From the NCBI GenBank assembly GCA_900316795.1, contig ONEF01000010.1:1-64000 (forward strand): a stretch of DNA of 64,000 bases. Reading direction: 5' to 3'. Positions 42,802 through 51,242 of the stretch are shown piece by piece. Below the pieces are notes generated by a model that did not search any database, had not been told where the DNA came from, and was given only the letters and a program-made list of their open reading frames with translations. This stretch comes from an uncultured Bacteroidales bacterium (GTDB lineage: Bacteria > Bacteroidota > Bacteroidia > Bacteroidales > UBA932). Position 1 is the first letter of the stretch. Every line of letters begins with the position of its first letter. A program made the translations under genes and the position numbers.

Positions 42802-44835
42802 TTACTGTTTCTTGATGCAGTATTTGCTGATTACGCTGTAAGCTTCCTCTACTCCAAGCTCACCGGCCTTGCTCATATCAAGGCATCCTTTCTCATTGTC
42901 TTTCAGATAGATCAGCACCAATCCCCTGTTGTAGTAAGCCTCCGGAAGGTTAGGATACAGCTGAATAGCCTTTGTATATTGCAGAATCGCTTCAGGCAGG
43001 TCGGAAGACAACGTATAAAGGTTCCCCAGGTTGTAGTAGGAATAAGGGAAATCAGGCATCAGCGCAGTGGCTTTCTTCATGTCATGGATAGCAGGAGTGT
43101 AGTCATAGGTGGAGCGGTTTTCGTTTACCCTGGCCCTTGCCGTACGGGAATTGTCCAGGGAGAGCACTTGAACGTTCTGCTCCATAGAAGAAATGAAGTC
43201 TATCATCTCCGCCTGCAGGGTGCCGCGGTTAATGTAGAAGAACGGATTGTCCGGCTGAAGGTTTACAGCTCTGTCATAGTCTCCAAGAGCCTCGTTGTAG
43301 CGGTTTTGAGAATCATTGACAATGGCTCTGGAGAAATACAGCAAGGCATCTATGGCTTCTTCCCTGCTTTCTATGTCAGAAATCAGTTTGCTGATGGAAT
43401 CTCTCTGGTGCCTTACCGCCTTGCCCAGTTCAGACGGTTCATAAGAATGTCTTAAGGCAGCAAGCTGCGTGGCAACAGGAAGGTCATCTATGAAATCCTC
43501 CATCCGGATAGACTCATATCTTCCGTCCATGGCGCGCTTCTCCTGCCTTTTTTCCGCCAAGTTGAACTTGAACAGCGGCTTGAGTTGTATATCGACATCC
43601 CTGTACTGCAGAAGCTCGTTGTTGGAAAAGTCCCTTTTCGCAAAGTCAGAATCCAGAGCTATCATCTTGTCAAACCGTTTTGTTGTGTCTGCAAACATCT
43701 GGGCCGAAACGGAATCTTTAGTCTTGGTCCTGTACTCCTTGACCTTTTCCCTTGCTATCTCCTCGTCTCGTCGGGCCGAGTTGTACTGCCCCAGCTGCGC
43801 CTTGGCGTATGCACGGTTCATATATGCCTTGGCAAAATCCGGATATAGATTGATGCACTGGGAATAATCGTCCATGGCATCGCGATACTTGTTCATCTGA
43901 AGAAAAACAGCCGCCCTGTTGAAGTACGCCAGCACATTCTGCGGATTTACGGCAATCACCCTGTCATAGTCTTCCAAGGCATTGTTGTAATCCCCTATCT
44001 GAGAACGGATAAGCGCCCTGTTGTAAAGAGTGAGCGCATTGCCCGGTTCATATTCCAGCACCTTGTCAAGGTCTTCCATAGCCCCGTCTATGTTGTTCCT
44101 TTCATAGCGGATCAGGGCCCTGTTGAAATAGGCGAAGGTGTTGGCCGTGTCCAGCTTAAGGGCCTTGTCAAGATCCGCCAGGGCAAGAGAATCACTGCCT
44201 TGCATGAAATAAATCCTGGATCTTCTGATATAGCCTTCCGGATCACTGATATTCAGGTTGATTGCCCTGTTATAATCTTCCAGGGCCTTAAGAGTGTCGC
44301 CGAGGAAGGTATAGGCAGCTCCCCTGTTCAGATAGGCATCCGGCTCGTTCTTCTCCTTGCGGATGAACTTGTTGAAATCTTCCACCGCCTTGTCAAACTG
44401 CTGGGAAAGAAAATATGTAACGCCCCTGCTGAAATAAAGCCCGGTATAACTCGGCCTCAGATCCACAGCCTCTTCCAGGTCTCTGAGAGCCTCCTCATAT
44501 TTTCCGGTACGGCTCAGTGTAATAGCCCTGTAATGATAAGCCGGAGTATAGATAGGATTTAGGCTCAGCGATTTGTCAAAGTCCCGCTCAGCCCCGATGA
44601 AATCTCCGAGGTTGTATTTTGCAATCCCCCTGAAAAAGTAAGCGTCATAAAGCGTGGAATCAATCCGGACGAGAGTGGTGAAATTGTCTATCGCTGAGGA
44701 ATATTTGCCGTCTATAAGCATCTGCCTGCCCCTGAGGAAGAACTGGTCTATGTCATACTGCGCAAAAGACTTCACGGGCGCCAAGCCTAAGAGCACCCAC
44801 AGGACAAGACATATCGCAAAACTTCTTTTCATCAT
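42802..44835 (-). CDS. TPR-repeat protein, exported
   Basis: This 677-residue protein has a signal peptide ending KSFAQ and at least a dozen tetratricopeptide repeats (for example AIDNFTTLVRIDSTLYDAYF and DALSNYNRA-like units) in two blocks separated by a non-repeat stretch at about 370-470. Such proteins act as scaffolds; Bacteroidetes have many copies in the periplasm. The last repeats contain YYNRGLVLIYLKDNEKGCLD, usual in Sel1/TPR-like end caps. No partner is evident. Confidence 0.85.
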   Translation of the reverse strand: MMKRSFAICLVLWVLLGLAPVKSFAQYDIDQFFLRGRQMLIDGKYSSAIDNFTTLVRIDSTLYDAYFFRGIAKYNLGDFIGAERDFDKSLSLNPIYTPAYHYRAITLSRTGKYEEALRDLEEAVDLRPSYTGLYFSRGVTYFLSQQFDKAVEDFNKFIRKEKNEPDAYLNRGAAYTFLGDTLKALEDYNRAINLNISDPEGYIRRSRIYFMQGSDSLALADLDKALKLDTANTFAYFNRALIRYERNNIDGAMEDLDKVLEYEPGNALTLYNRALIRSQIGDYNNALEDYDRVIAVNPQNVLAYFNRAAVFLQMNKYRDAMDDYSQCINLYPDFAKAYMNRAYAKAQLGQYNSARRDEEIAREKVKEYRTKTKDSVSAQMFADTTKRFDKMIALDSDFAKRDFSNNELLQYRDVDIQLKPLFKFNLAEKRQEKRAMDGRYESIRMEDFIDDLPVATQLAALRHSYEPSELGKAVRHQRDSISKLISDIESREEAIDALLYFSRAIVNDSQNRYNEALGDYDRAVNLQPDNPFFYINRGTLQAEMIDFISSMEQNVQVLSLDNSRTARARVNENRSTYDYTPAIHDMKKATALMPDFPYSYYNLGNLYTLSSDLPEAILQYTKAIQLYPNLPEAYYNRGLVLIYLKDNEKGCLDMSKAGELGVEEAYSVISKYCIKKQ

Positions 44836-44848
44836 AACGACATCCCTA

Positions 44849-44856
44849 CAAAGATA
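44849..44856 (-). promoter_or_regulatory. -7 promoter element for the TPR gene
   Basis: The minus strand reads TATCTTTG (TAnnTTTG), about 14 bases before the start codon. Confidence 0.5.
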
Positions 44857-44879
44857 ATGCTAATCGCGGAAAAAAGTCC

Positions 44880-44887
44880 TAACTTTG
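44880..44887 (+). promoter_or_regulatory. -7 promoter element for the M28-like gene
   Basis: TAACTTTG (TAnnTTTG). The ATG at 44894 lies at about the expected transcription start, so the mRNA could be nearly leaderless, or the ATG at 44915 could be used. Confidence 0.5.
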
Positions 44888-44893
44888 TCAATT

Positions 44894-45913
44894 ATGGGGT
44901 CTGTGTGCAGAAATATGGTTTTCGGGCTTTCGGTTTTGGCAGGAATGATACTTCTGGCAGGCAGTATGTCTGCACAGGAAAAGCATTCTGTTTCTGATGC
45001 ACAAAATCTCATTTCCAAGCAAAGCCTGAAAAAAACCATAGAAGCACTGACCGACCCGGCACTTCGTGGAAGGGAAAGCGGAACAGAAGATATAAAAAGA
45101 GGCCTTGGCGTTATAACAGATGCGTTCTATGACGGTGGAGTCAGTATGAAGGGGGATTCTTACCTGTATGGTTTCTGGTACTGGAAAGGAAATGAAAGAG
45201 CCTTGGGTATCAATGTTATAGGAATCATTCCGGCGGATCCTTCCGTTGTTTCTCCGAAGACACTGGTCCTTGGAGCGCATTACGACGGGCTGGGAGTTCT
45301 GGGCGGAAGGGTGTATCCAGGAGCGGACAACAACGCATCCGGAGTGGCAGCCTTAACAGAGGTGGGAAAAGCGCTTGGCCGCTTGGCTTCTGAAGGAATC
45401 TATCCAAGTTGCAACATCTGCCTGGTGGCATTTGACGCAAAACTTCAGGATTGCCTGGGCAGCTCCAGGTTTCTGTCGGAACAGGCAGGAAATCTTGCTC
45501 CTGTATCGCTGATGATAAACTTGGACCAGATAGGAACAACCCTTGCACCCCCTAAGGAGGCTGAGACAGGAGGACTTCTGCCAAAAGACTACTTGCTTTT
45601 CCTGGGTATGGACAATGTTGAAGATACGGTGAAGAAAGCTTTCGTGGAAGCTAATGATTCAGAAACGCCTATAGTGCTGGATTTCACTTGCTACGGCAAT
45701 AAGCAGGTCCACGATATGCTGTATGAGATGGGAGACCAGACTTCCTTCCGCGATGCCGGGATACCTGCTATAGTTTTGACCAGCGGAGTGCACAAGTACA
45801 CCAACAAGATTTCAGACAATGCAGGGATAATAAACTTCAATGCCCTGACTGAAAGATGCAAGCTGATTTTCAGGGCTATATACAAACTTGCATACCGACA
45901 GCAACAAGATTGA
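44894..45913 (+). CDS. M28-family peptidase homologue lacking the catalytic glutamates
   Basis: The 339-residue exported protein keeps the M28 frame: LVLGAHYDGLG (zinc His and Asp), YPGADNNASGVAAL (bridging Asp), MINLDQIG and a late TSGVHKYTN (zinc His). The motif usually reading FDXEEXGLXGS is VAFDAKLQDCLGS, so the general-base Glu and the zinc-ligand Glu are replaced by Lys183 and Leu184. The protein is therefore probably not an active aminopeptidase and may bind peptides or act with a partner. The start at 44894 gives a signal peptide ending SMSAQ; a TTG at 44885 and an ATG at 44915 are alternatives. Confidence 0.8.
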   Translation: MGSVCRNMVFGLSVLAGMILLAGSMSAQEKHSVSDAQNLISKQSLKKTIEALTDPALRGRESGTEDIKRGLGVITDAFYDGGVSMKGDSYLYGFWYWKGNERALGINVIGIIPADPSVVSPKTLVLGAHYDGLGVLGGRVYPGADNNASGVAALTEVGKALGRLASEGIYPSCNICLVAFDAKLQDCLGSSRFLSEQAGNLAPVSLMINLDQIGTTLAPPKEAETGGLLPKDYLLFLGMDNVEDTVKKAFVEANDSETPIVLDFTCYGNKQVHDMLYEMGDQTSFRDAGIPAIVLTSGVHKYTNKISDNAGIINFNALTERCKLIFRAIYKLAYRQQQD

Positions 45914-46032
45914 CAAATGCAAACAAGCAGTGAATCTTATCCTGAAGCGCAGCCGGGCGTAACTGCAAAAGAAAACTGTCACGGAGAAGTGCAAAGGATG
46001 ACAATCACTGAAAACTACAAACACTTACAGAA

Positions 46033-48054
46033 ATGGATTTCAAATTAGACTCGAGATACAAACCCACAGGCGACCAGCCGGAAGCCATAGACGCCATCGT
46101 GCATGCCATAGAGGAAGGCGAGAAAGCGGTGACGCTGCTTGGCGTAACCGGCAGCGGCAAGACCTTCACCATGGCAAACGCCATAGCAAGGCTCGGCCGC
46201 CCGGCCCTGATACTCAGCCACAACAAGACTCTGGCCGCTCAGCTTTACGGCGAGTTCAAGGCGTTCTTCCCGGAGAACGCGGTGGAGTATTTTGTGTCTT
46301 ACTATGACTATTACCAGCCTGAAGCCTACATCCCCACCACCGATACATACATAGAGAAAGACCTTTCTATCAACGATGAGATAGACAAACTCAGGATCGC
46401 AGCCTCTGCAGCCTTGCTCTCCGGAAGGAAAGACGTGATTGTGATTTCATCCGTAAGCTGCTTGTACGGAATCGGCAACCCTGCTGATTTCCACGCCAAT
46501 ACAATTACCATACACCAAGGAGACGCCCTCAGCCGCAACACTTTCCTCTACAAGCTTGTAGATAGCATGTACTCAAGAAGCGAAGCCGAGTTCAAGAGAG
46601 GAACCTTCAGGGTGAACGGAGACAGCGTGGACATCTATCTGGCATACGGGGAAGAGGGGGCAAGGGTGGTCTTTTTCGGGAACGAGATTGATGAGATAGA
46701 GATATTCGACCCATCAAGCGGAGCCACTATCGAGTATCGCGATGAAATATCTATCTATCCGGCAAACATATTCTCCACGACAAAAGAGCGCACAGCACTG
46801 GCCGTAAAACAGATACAAGACGACCTCGTGAAGCAGTACGACTACTTCATGGAAATCGGCAAGCCGCATGAAGCCAACCGCCTCAAGCAGAGGGTGGAGT
46901 ATGACCTTGAGATGATAAAGGAACTGGGCTGGTGTTCGGGAATTGAAAACTACTCCAGATACTTTGACGGCAGGCCTGCCGGTACCCGTCCGTTCTGCCT
47001 TCTGGATTACTTCCCGGAGGACTTCATCACTTTCATAGACGAAAGCCACGTCACCATACCGCAAATCAGAGCCATGAGCGGAGGAGACCGCTCCAGGAAG
47101 ACAACCCTCATCGAGTACGGGTTCCGCCTTCCGGCAGCAGCCGACAACCGCCCGCTGAGGTTTGAGGAGTTCCAGGCCCTGACCCACCAGACAGTGTATG
47201 TGAGCGCAACTCCTTCTGACTTTGAATTGGAAGAGAGCCAAGGACTTATAGCTGAGCAGCTGGTACGCCCGACAGGCCTTCTTGACCCTCCGATATATGT
47301 CCGTCCTACCAAGAACCAGGTTGACGACCTGATGGAAGAAATTGCAAAGAGAGCGGAAAGAGACGAGAGGATCCTGGTGACGACCCTCACCAAGAGGATG
47401 GCGGAAGACCTGGACAAGTATCTGTCCAAGAACGGAGTAAGATGCAGCTACATCCATTCCGACGTGGACACCATGGAGAGAATCCAGATCATAGAAGACT
47501 TCCAGAAAGGAATGTTTGACGTGCTGATTGGAGTGAACCTCCTCCGAGAAGGCCTGGACCTTCCGCAGGTTTCCCTTGTAGCCATCCTGGACGCCGACAA
47601 GGAAGGTTTCCTGAGAAGCACCACCGCCCTTACACAGACTGCAGGAAGAGCCGCCAGAAACCTCAACGGCTGCGTCATAATGTATGCTGATACCATCACA
47701 CGCAGCATGCGGGAAACCATAGACGAGACCAACCGCCGCCGCAAAAAGCAGCAGGACTACAACAAGGCGCACAACATCACCCCTACCCAGATAGAAAAAG
47801 TGGAGAGGAACGTGCTCGGAAGAGACAGGACACTAGCGGAAATAGCGTCCAGGTTCGAGGTTCCGGATGCGGAATCAGTGGCAAACGACCCGGTAATTTC
47901 CTCTATGAGCATCGCTGAGATAAAAAAGAGCATAGAAAGCTCAAGGATAAAGATGGAAAACGCCGCCAAGGAGCTGGACTTCATTTCAGCAGCACGCTTC
48001 CGCGACGAGATGAACGCGCTGAAAGCCCTGCTGGACAAGCGTGGCAGCAAATAG
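46033..48054 (+). CDS. uvrB: UvrABC system protein B
   Basis: UvrB verifies DNA damage and recruits UvrC in nucleotide excision repair. The 673-residue protein has the complete helicase core: Walker A GVTGSGKT, the beta-hairpin region YYDYYQPEAYIPTTDTYIEK, DESHVT, the arginine motif QTAGRAARN and the C-terminal UVR segment (AAKELDFISAARFRDEM) that contacts UvrC. Length and motif order are standard. The uvrA gene lies 3 kb downstream on the other strand. Confidence 0.97.
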   Translation: MDFKLDSRYKPTGDQPEAIDAIVHAIEEGEKAVTLLGVTGSGKTFTMANAIARLGRPALILSHNKTLAAQLYGEFKAFFPENAVEYFVSYYDYYQPEAYIPTTDTYIEKDLSINDEIDKLRIAASAALLSGRKDVIVISSVSCLYGIGNPADFHANTITIHQGDALSRNTFLYKLVDSMYSRSEAEFKRGTFRVNGDSVDIYLAYGEEGARVVFFGNEIDEIEIFDPSSGATIEYRDEISIYPANIFSTTKERTALAVKQIQDDLVKQYDYFMEIGKPHEANRLKQRVEYDLEMIKELGWCSGIENYSRYFDGRPAGTRPFCLLDYFPEDFITFIDESHVTIPQIRAMSGGDRSRKTTLIEYGFRLPAAADNRPLRFEEFQALTHQTVYVSATPSDFELEESQGLIAEQLVRPTGLLDPPIYVRPTKNQVDDLMEEIAKRAERDERILVTTLTKRMAEDLDKYLSKNGVRCSYIHSDVDTMERIQIIEDFQKGMFDVLIGVNLLREGLDLPQVSLVAILDADKEGFLRSTTALTQTAGRAARNLNGCVIMYADTITRSMRETIDETNRRRKKQQDYNKAHNITPTQIEKVERNVLGRDRTLAEIASRFEVPDAESVANDPVISSMSIAEIKKSIESSRIKMENAAKELDFISAARFRDEMNALKALLDKRGSK

Positions 48055-48102
48055 CCTGAAAGAAAGCAGATTGAATAACATACCCTACAGACAGAACTCC
48101 AC

Positions 48103-50247
48103 ATGGCAAACAAGCAACAAAGTGAATATCTGGAATTTGAGTGCCACGATCCGCTGGTGCAGAAAAGCTTCCTTATAGCACGGGAGTCTTTGGAAGGGAT
48201 GGAAAGGGAAAACCATCATCCTTTCCTGGAACATCCTGTGAATGTAGCACGGATAGTATCCGGAGAAATGGGTCTCAGGTATGATGCCGTGTGCGCTGTG
48301 TTCCTGCATGAGGCTTCCAGAGGAAAGGAAGATGTGCAGCAGAAACTCCGGAAGGAATTTCCGTCTGACATCATGAACATAGTGGAAGGATTGAACAACA
48401 TATCCAGGATCACGCCCAAGGAAACAAGACTCCAGGCGGAGAACTACCGCAAGCTTATTGTATCTTACTCCAAGGACCCGAGAGTCACACTCATCAAGAT
48501 CGCGGACCGTCTGGAGATTATGCGCAACCTGGGTATCTTCCCTAAATCCAGCCAGATGCGCAAGCTGACCGAGACTCAGATGCTCTACATCCCTCTGGCC
48601 CATCAGCTGGGGCTGTACAAGATAAAGGGAGAGATGGAGAACATCTTCTTCCGCTATTCCGATCCGGAGCACTACAGAGCCATATCCAACAAGCTACTGG
48701 CCACCGCAAAAGACAGGGAGAAGCTGGTGTCTGAATTCATCCGCCCCCTGGAAAAAAAGCTGGACGAATCCGGAATAAAATATACGATGAAGGTAAGGAC
48801 CAAGACCGCCTGGTCCATCTGGCAGAAAATGCAGAGACAAGACGTTCCGTTTGAAGGCGTGTCTGACGTGTTTGCCATAAGGTTCATACTGGATGTTGCT
48901 CCGGAGAAGGAAAAGGAAGCCTGCTGGCAGGTCTATTCTCTTGTGACTCAAGAGTACAAGCCAGATGTCTCCAGGCTCAGGGACTGGATTTCCCACCCTA
49001 AGGAGAACGGCTATGAGAGCCTGCATACTACCGTGGAGAACAAGGACGGGGCCAAGGTGGAAGTTCAGATCCGTTCCGTGAGAATGGACCAGATAGCGGA
49101 AAGCGGGCATGCCTCACACTGGAGCTACAAGGGCATAAAATCTGTCAAAGGCTTGGACGACTGGCTTCTGGATGTCAAGAAAATGCTTGAGACCCCTGCT
49201 CTTATGTCTGAAGACACCCCTCATAAGGAGCTTGACGAGATATTTGTATTCACTCCTAATGGAGACCTCAAACAGCTTCCTAAAGGCGCCAGCGTCCTGG
49301 ATTTTGCTTTTTCCATACACACCAAGCTGGGCATGACTTGCAGCGGCGCCAAGGTCAACGGCAAAGTCAAATCCATCCGTGAGGAGCTCCACACAGGTGA
49401 TGTTGTGGAGATTATGAGCAACAAGAACCAGAAACCGTCCCGGGACTGGCTCAACATAGTTGTCTCCGCCAAGGCAAGGAGCCACATCAAGAACAAACTC
49501 AAGGAAGAGGAAGGGAAGATGAGCCGCCTGGGCAAGGAGATGCTTGAAAGGAGGATGAAGAACTGGAAGATGGAGCTCACGGACGAAACCCTTGTAAGCC
49601 TGGTCAAGCACTTCAAGATGAAATCTGCCGGAGAGCTTTTCATTTCAATCAACGATTATTCCATTGACCTTCAAGATATCAAGGATTTCCTCAGCGATGA
49701 GGAGAAAGCTTCTCTCAAGGAAGAAACTAAAGCAGAGACTTCATCCAAACTGGCGGAAAAAGCCACTCGGGACCGTGGAGACTATCTTGTCATCAGCGAC
49801 AAGCTGGACAACATCTCTTTCAAGATGGCCAAGTGCTGCAACCCTATCTTCGGAGACGATGTTTTCGGTTTTGTAACTGCCACCGGCGGCATCAGCATTC
49901 ACAGGATATCCTGCCCCAACGCCTCCAGGCTGATAAGCCACTATCCTTACCGTATCCAGAAAGTGAGGTGGAGACAGATGTCCACATCATCCCAGTTCCA
50001 GACCGGCCTGAAAGTCATCGGAGACGGGGATGCCTCAATCTCCAACGCCATAATGGAATGTGTTGCCAACGCAGGGGCCAGCATACGAGCCTTCAGAATC
50101 TCTGAAAGGCAGAAGAACAGACTGGAATTCGTGGCCGAGATGGAACTGTCCGTAGGAAACAAGGCCCACCTGGACAAAGTAATTTCATCGCTGAAGAAAC
50201 TAAGGGAGGTATCAAACGTGATACGCACCTCAGACAGGAAAGTCTAA
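48103..50247 (+). CDS. RelA/SpoT-type (p)ppGpp synthetase with degenerate hydrolase motif
   Basis: The 714 residues show the long RSH order: HD-like domain (about 30-160), synthetase (about 210-330), TGS (about 380-440) and an ACT-like C terminus (about 640-714). Synthetase residues are kept (KVRTKTAWSIW, GVSDVFAIRF with Asp, NGYESLHTTV, VEVQIRS). In the hydrolase domain the HDXXED motif reads FLHEASRGKED: His69 is kept, but Asp becomes Glu70 and the Glu-Asp pair becomes Arg73-Gly74, while LIKIADRL keeps its Asp. The protein should make (p)ppGpp but hardly degrade it, so another hydrolase should exist elsewhere. Confidence 0.9.
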   Translation: MANKQQSEYLEFECHDPLVQKSFLIARESLEGMERENHHPFLEHPVNVARIVSGEMGLRYDAVCAVFLHEASRGKEDVQQKLRKEFPSDIMNIVEGLNNISRITPKETRLQAENYRKLIVSYSKDPRVTLIKIADRLEIMRNLGIFPKSSQMRKLTETQMLYIPLAHQLGLYKIKGEMENIFFRYSDPEHYRAISNKLLATAKDREKLVSEFIRPLEKKLDESGIKYTMKVRTKTAWSIWQKMQRQDVPFEGVSDVFAIRFILDVAPEKEKEACWQVYSLVTQEYKPDVSRLRDWISHPKENGYESLHTTVENKDGAKVEVQIRSVRMDQIAESGHASHWSYKGIKSVKGLDDWLLDVKKMLETPALMSEDTPHKELDEIFVFTPNGDLKQLPKGASVLDFAFSIHTKLGMTCSGAKVNGKVKSIREELHTGDVVEIMSNKNQKPSRDWLNIVVSAKARSHIKNKLKEEEGKMSRLGKEMLERRMKNWKMELTDETLVSLVKHFKMKSAGELFISINDYSIDLQDIKDFLSDEEKASLKEETKAETSSKLAEKATRDRGDYLVISDKLDNISFKMAKCCNPIFGDDVFGFVTATGGISIHRISCPNASRLISHYPYRIQKVRWRQMSTSSQFQTGLKVIGDGDASISNAIMECVANAGASIRAFRISERQKNRLEFVAEMELSVGNKAHLDKVISSLKKLREVSNVIRTSDRKV

Positions 50248-50280
50248 GGTGCGCATCCGAATTCTTTTCCAGGAAGAATA

Positions 50281-51129
50281 CTATTCGCCTACAACATCAG
50301 ATACAAAGCTGTCGCTCTTGGATATCACTACAAATACCGGCCTGTGGTCAGATGCCACCTTTTCAGGCTGAACCCACGATGCTATTCCGAGTTTCCCCTT
50401 CTCAAGCTTCTTGAGGAAAGTTTTTCCGGCTCCGCCCCTGTAAACCAGGATATAGTCCAGCGTGCGGTCCGGATTGTCAGAAGGGAAGGTCTTTATCTCA
50501 AACGGGGAAAGGACCGAGAAACTTTCGCTGAGAACTCTCATCTCAACAGAATTAGGCACCATGTTGAAGTCTCCGGCCACAAAGAAAAGCTTGTCCGGTT
50601 TGATGCCCTTCTTGGCTATCTGGGCAAGCTTGCGGCAAGCCTCAACCCTTGATGCAGAATCCAGAGACATGTGAACGCTGCAGAAATAATAGTCATCAAA
50701 CTCAAGCAATAGCAACACCCTCGGTTCTTCCTTTCCCGGAAGCGGATATGCTGTCATGTCCAAAGGCGCTTTCTTGGTAAGGATAGCGTTTCCGTACTTT
50801 CCTCCGTCATAATCCATTGCAGGAGCAAAGAATCCGGCATATTCACCGGCCATCCTTGCAAGAACCTTCGGGAGATCCACTCCGTCCACCCTCTTTGTCT
50901 CCTTGTCAACCTCTTGGAGAGCAACCACATCCGGCTGGACAAGAGATATTTCCCGAGCTATCCTGTTCAGATCTACCTTTCCGTCCATACCCTTACCGTG
51001 GCGGATATTGAAACTCATTATTGAAAGCACATGGTCTTCTGCTTTCTCGCTTCTTATCTTGACTTTCTGGGCCAATGCCACACTGCAAACTGCCATCAAA
51101 ACGGCAGCTGTCATCAAAATCCTTTTCAT
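50281..51129 (-). CDS. Exported endonuclease/exonuclease/phosphatase (EEP) family protein
   Basis: The 282-residue protein has a signal peptide ending VALAQK and the EEP fold: IMSFNIRHG, the metal Glu in VALQEVDK, VHMSLDSASR, VAGDFNM and the terminal catalytic SDHRPVF. Such proteins hydrolyse phosphodiesters or phosphate esters of nucleic acids, lipids or sugars; the substrate cannot be told. The ATG giving MKRILM is preferred over a GTG seven codons upstream. Confidence 0.85.
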   Translation of the reverse strand: MKRILMTAAVLMAVCSVALAQKVKIRSEKAEDHVLSIMSFNIRHGKGMDGKVDLNRIAREISLVQPDVVALQEVDKETKRVDGVDLPKVLARMAGEYAGFFAPAMDYDGGKYGNAILTKKAPLDMTAYPLPGKEEPRVLLLLEFDDYYFCSVHMSLDSASRVEACRKLAQIAKKGIKPDKLFFVAGDFNMVPNSVEMRVLSESFSVLSPFEIKTFPSDNPDRTLDYILVYRGGAGKTFLKKLEKGKLGIASWVQPEKVASDHRPVFVVISKSDSFVSDVVGE

Positions 51130-51151
51130 AACAAACTGTTTTGATACCACA

Positions 51152-51159
51152 CAAAGATA
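51152..51159 (-). promoter_or_regulatory. -7 promoter element for the EEP phosphatase gene
   Basis: The minus strand reads TATCTTTG (TAnnTTTG), about 22 bases ahead of the ATG at 51129. Confidence 0.55.
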
Positions 51160-51242
51160 ATGAAACTTTTACTTGCTCAATTATTTTCTAACTTGCAACC
51201 ATGTTCAACATAACTATGGTGGTGCCAGCATAATACTCCCAA

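Noticed and set aside
45917..46051. Possible 44-residue frame between the M28-like gene and uvrB (starting MQTSSESYPE)
   Set aside because: It overlaps the uvrB start, has no promoter element and no recognisable feature; it may be a leader peptide but I cannot support it.
46714..47772. Open frame of 352 codons antisense to uvrB
   Set aside because: It lies fully inside uvrB, which has all expected motifs; the antisense product shows no recognisable family and is a shadow of codon use.
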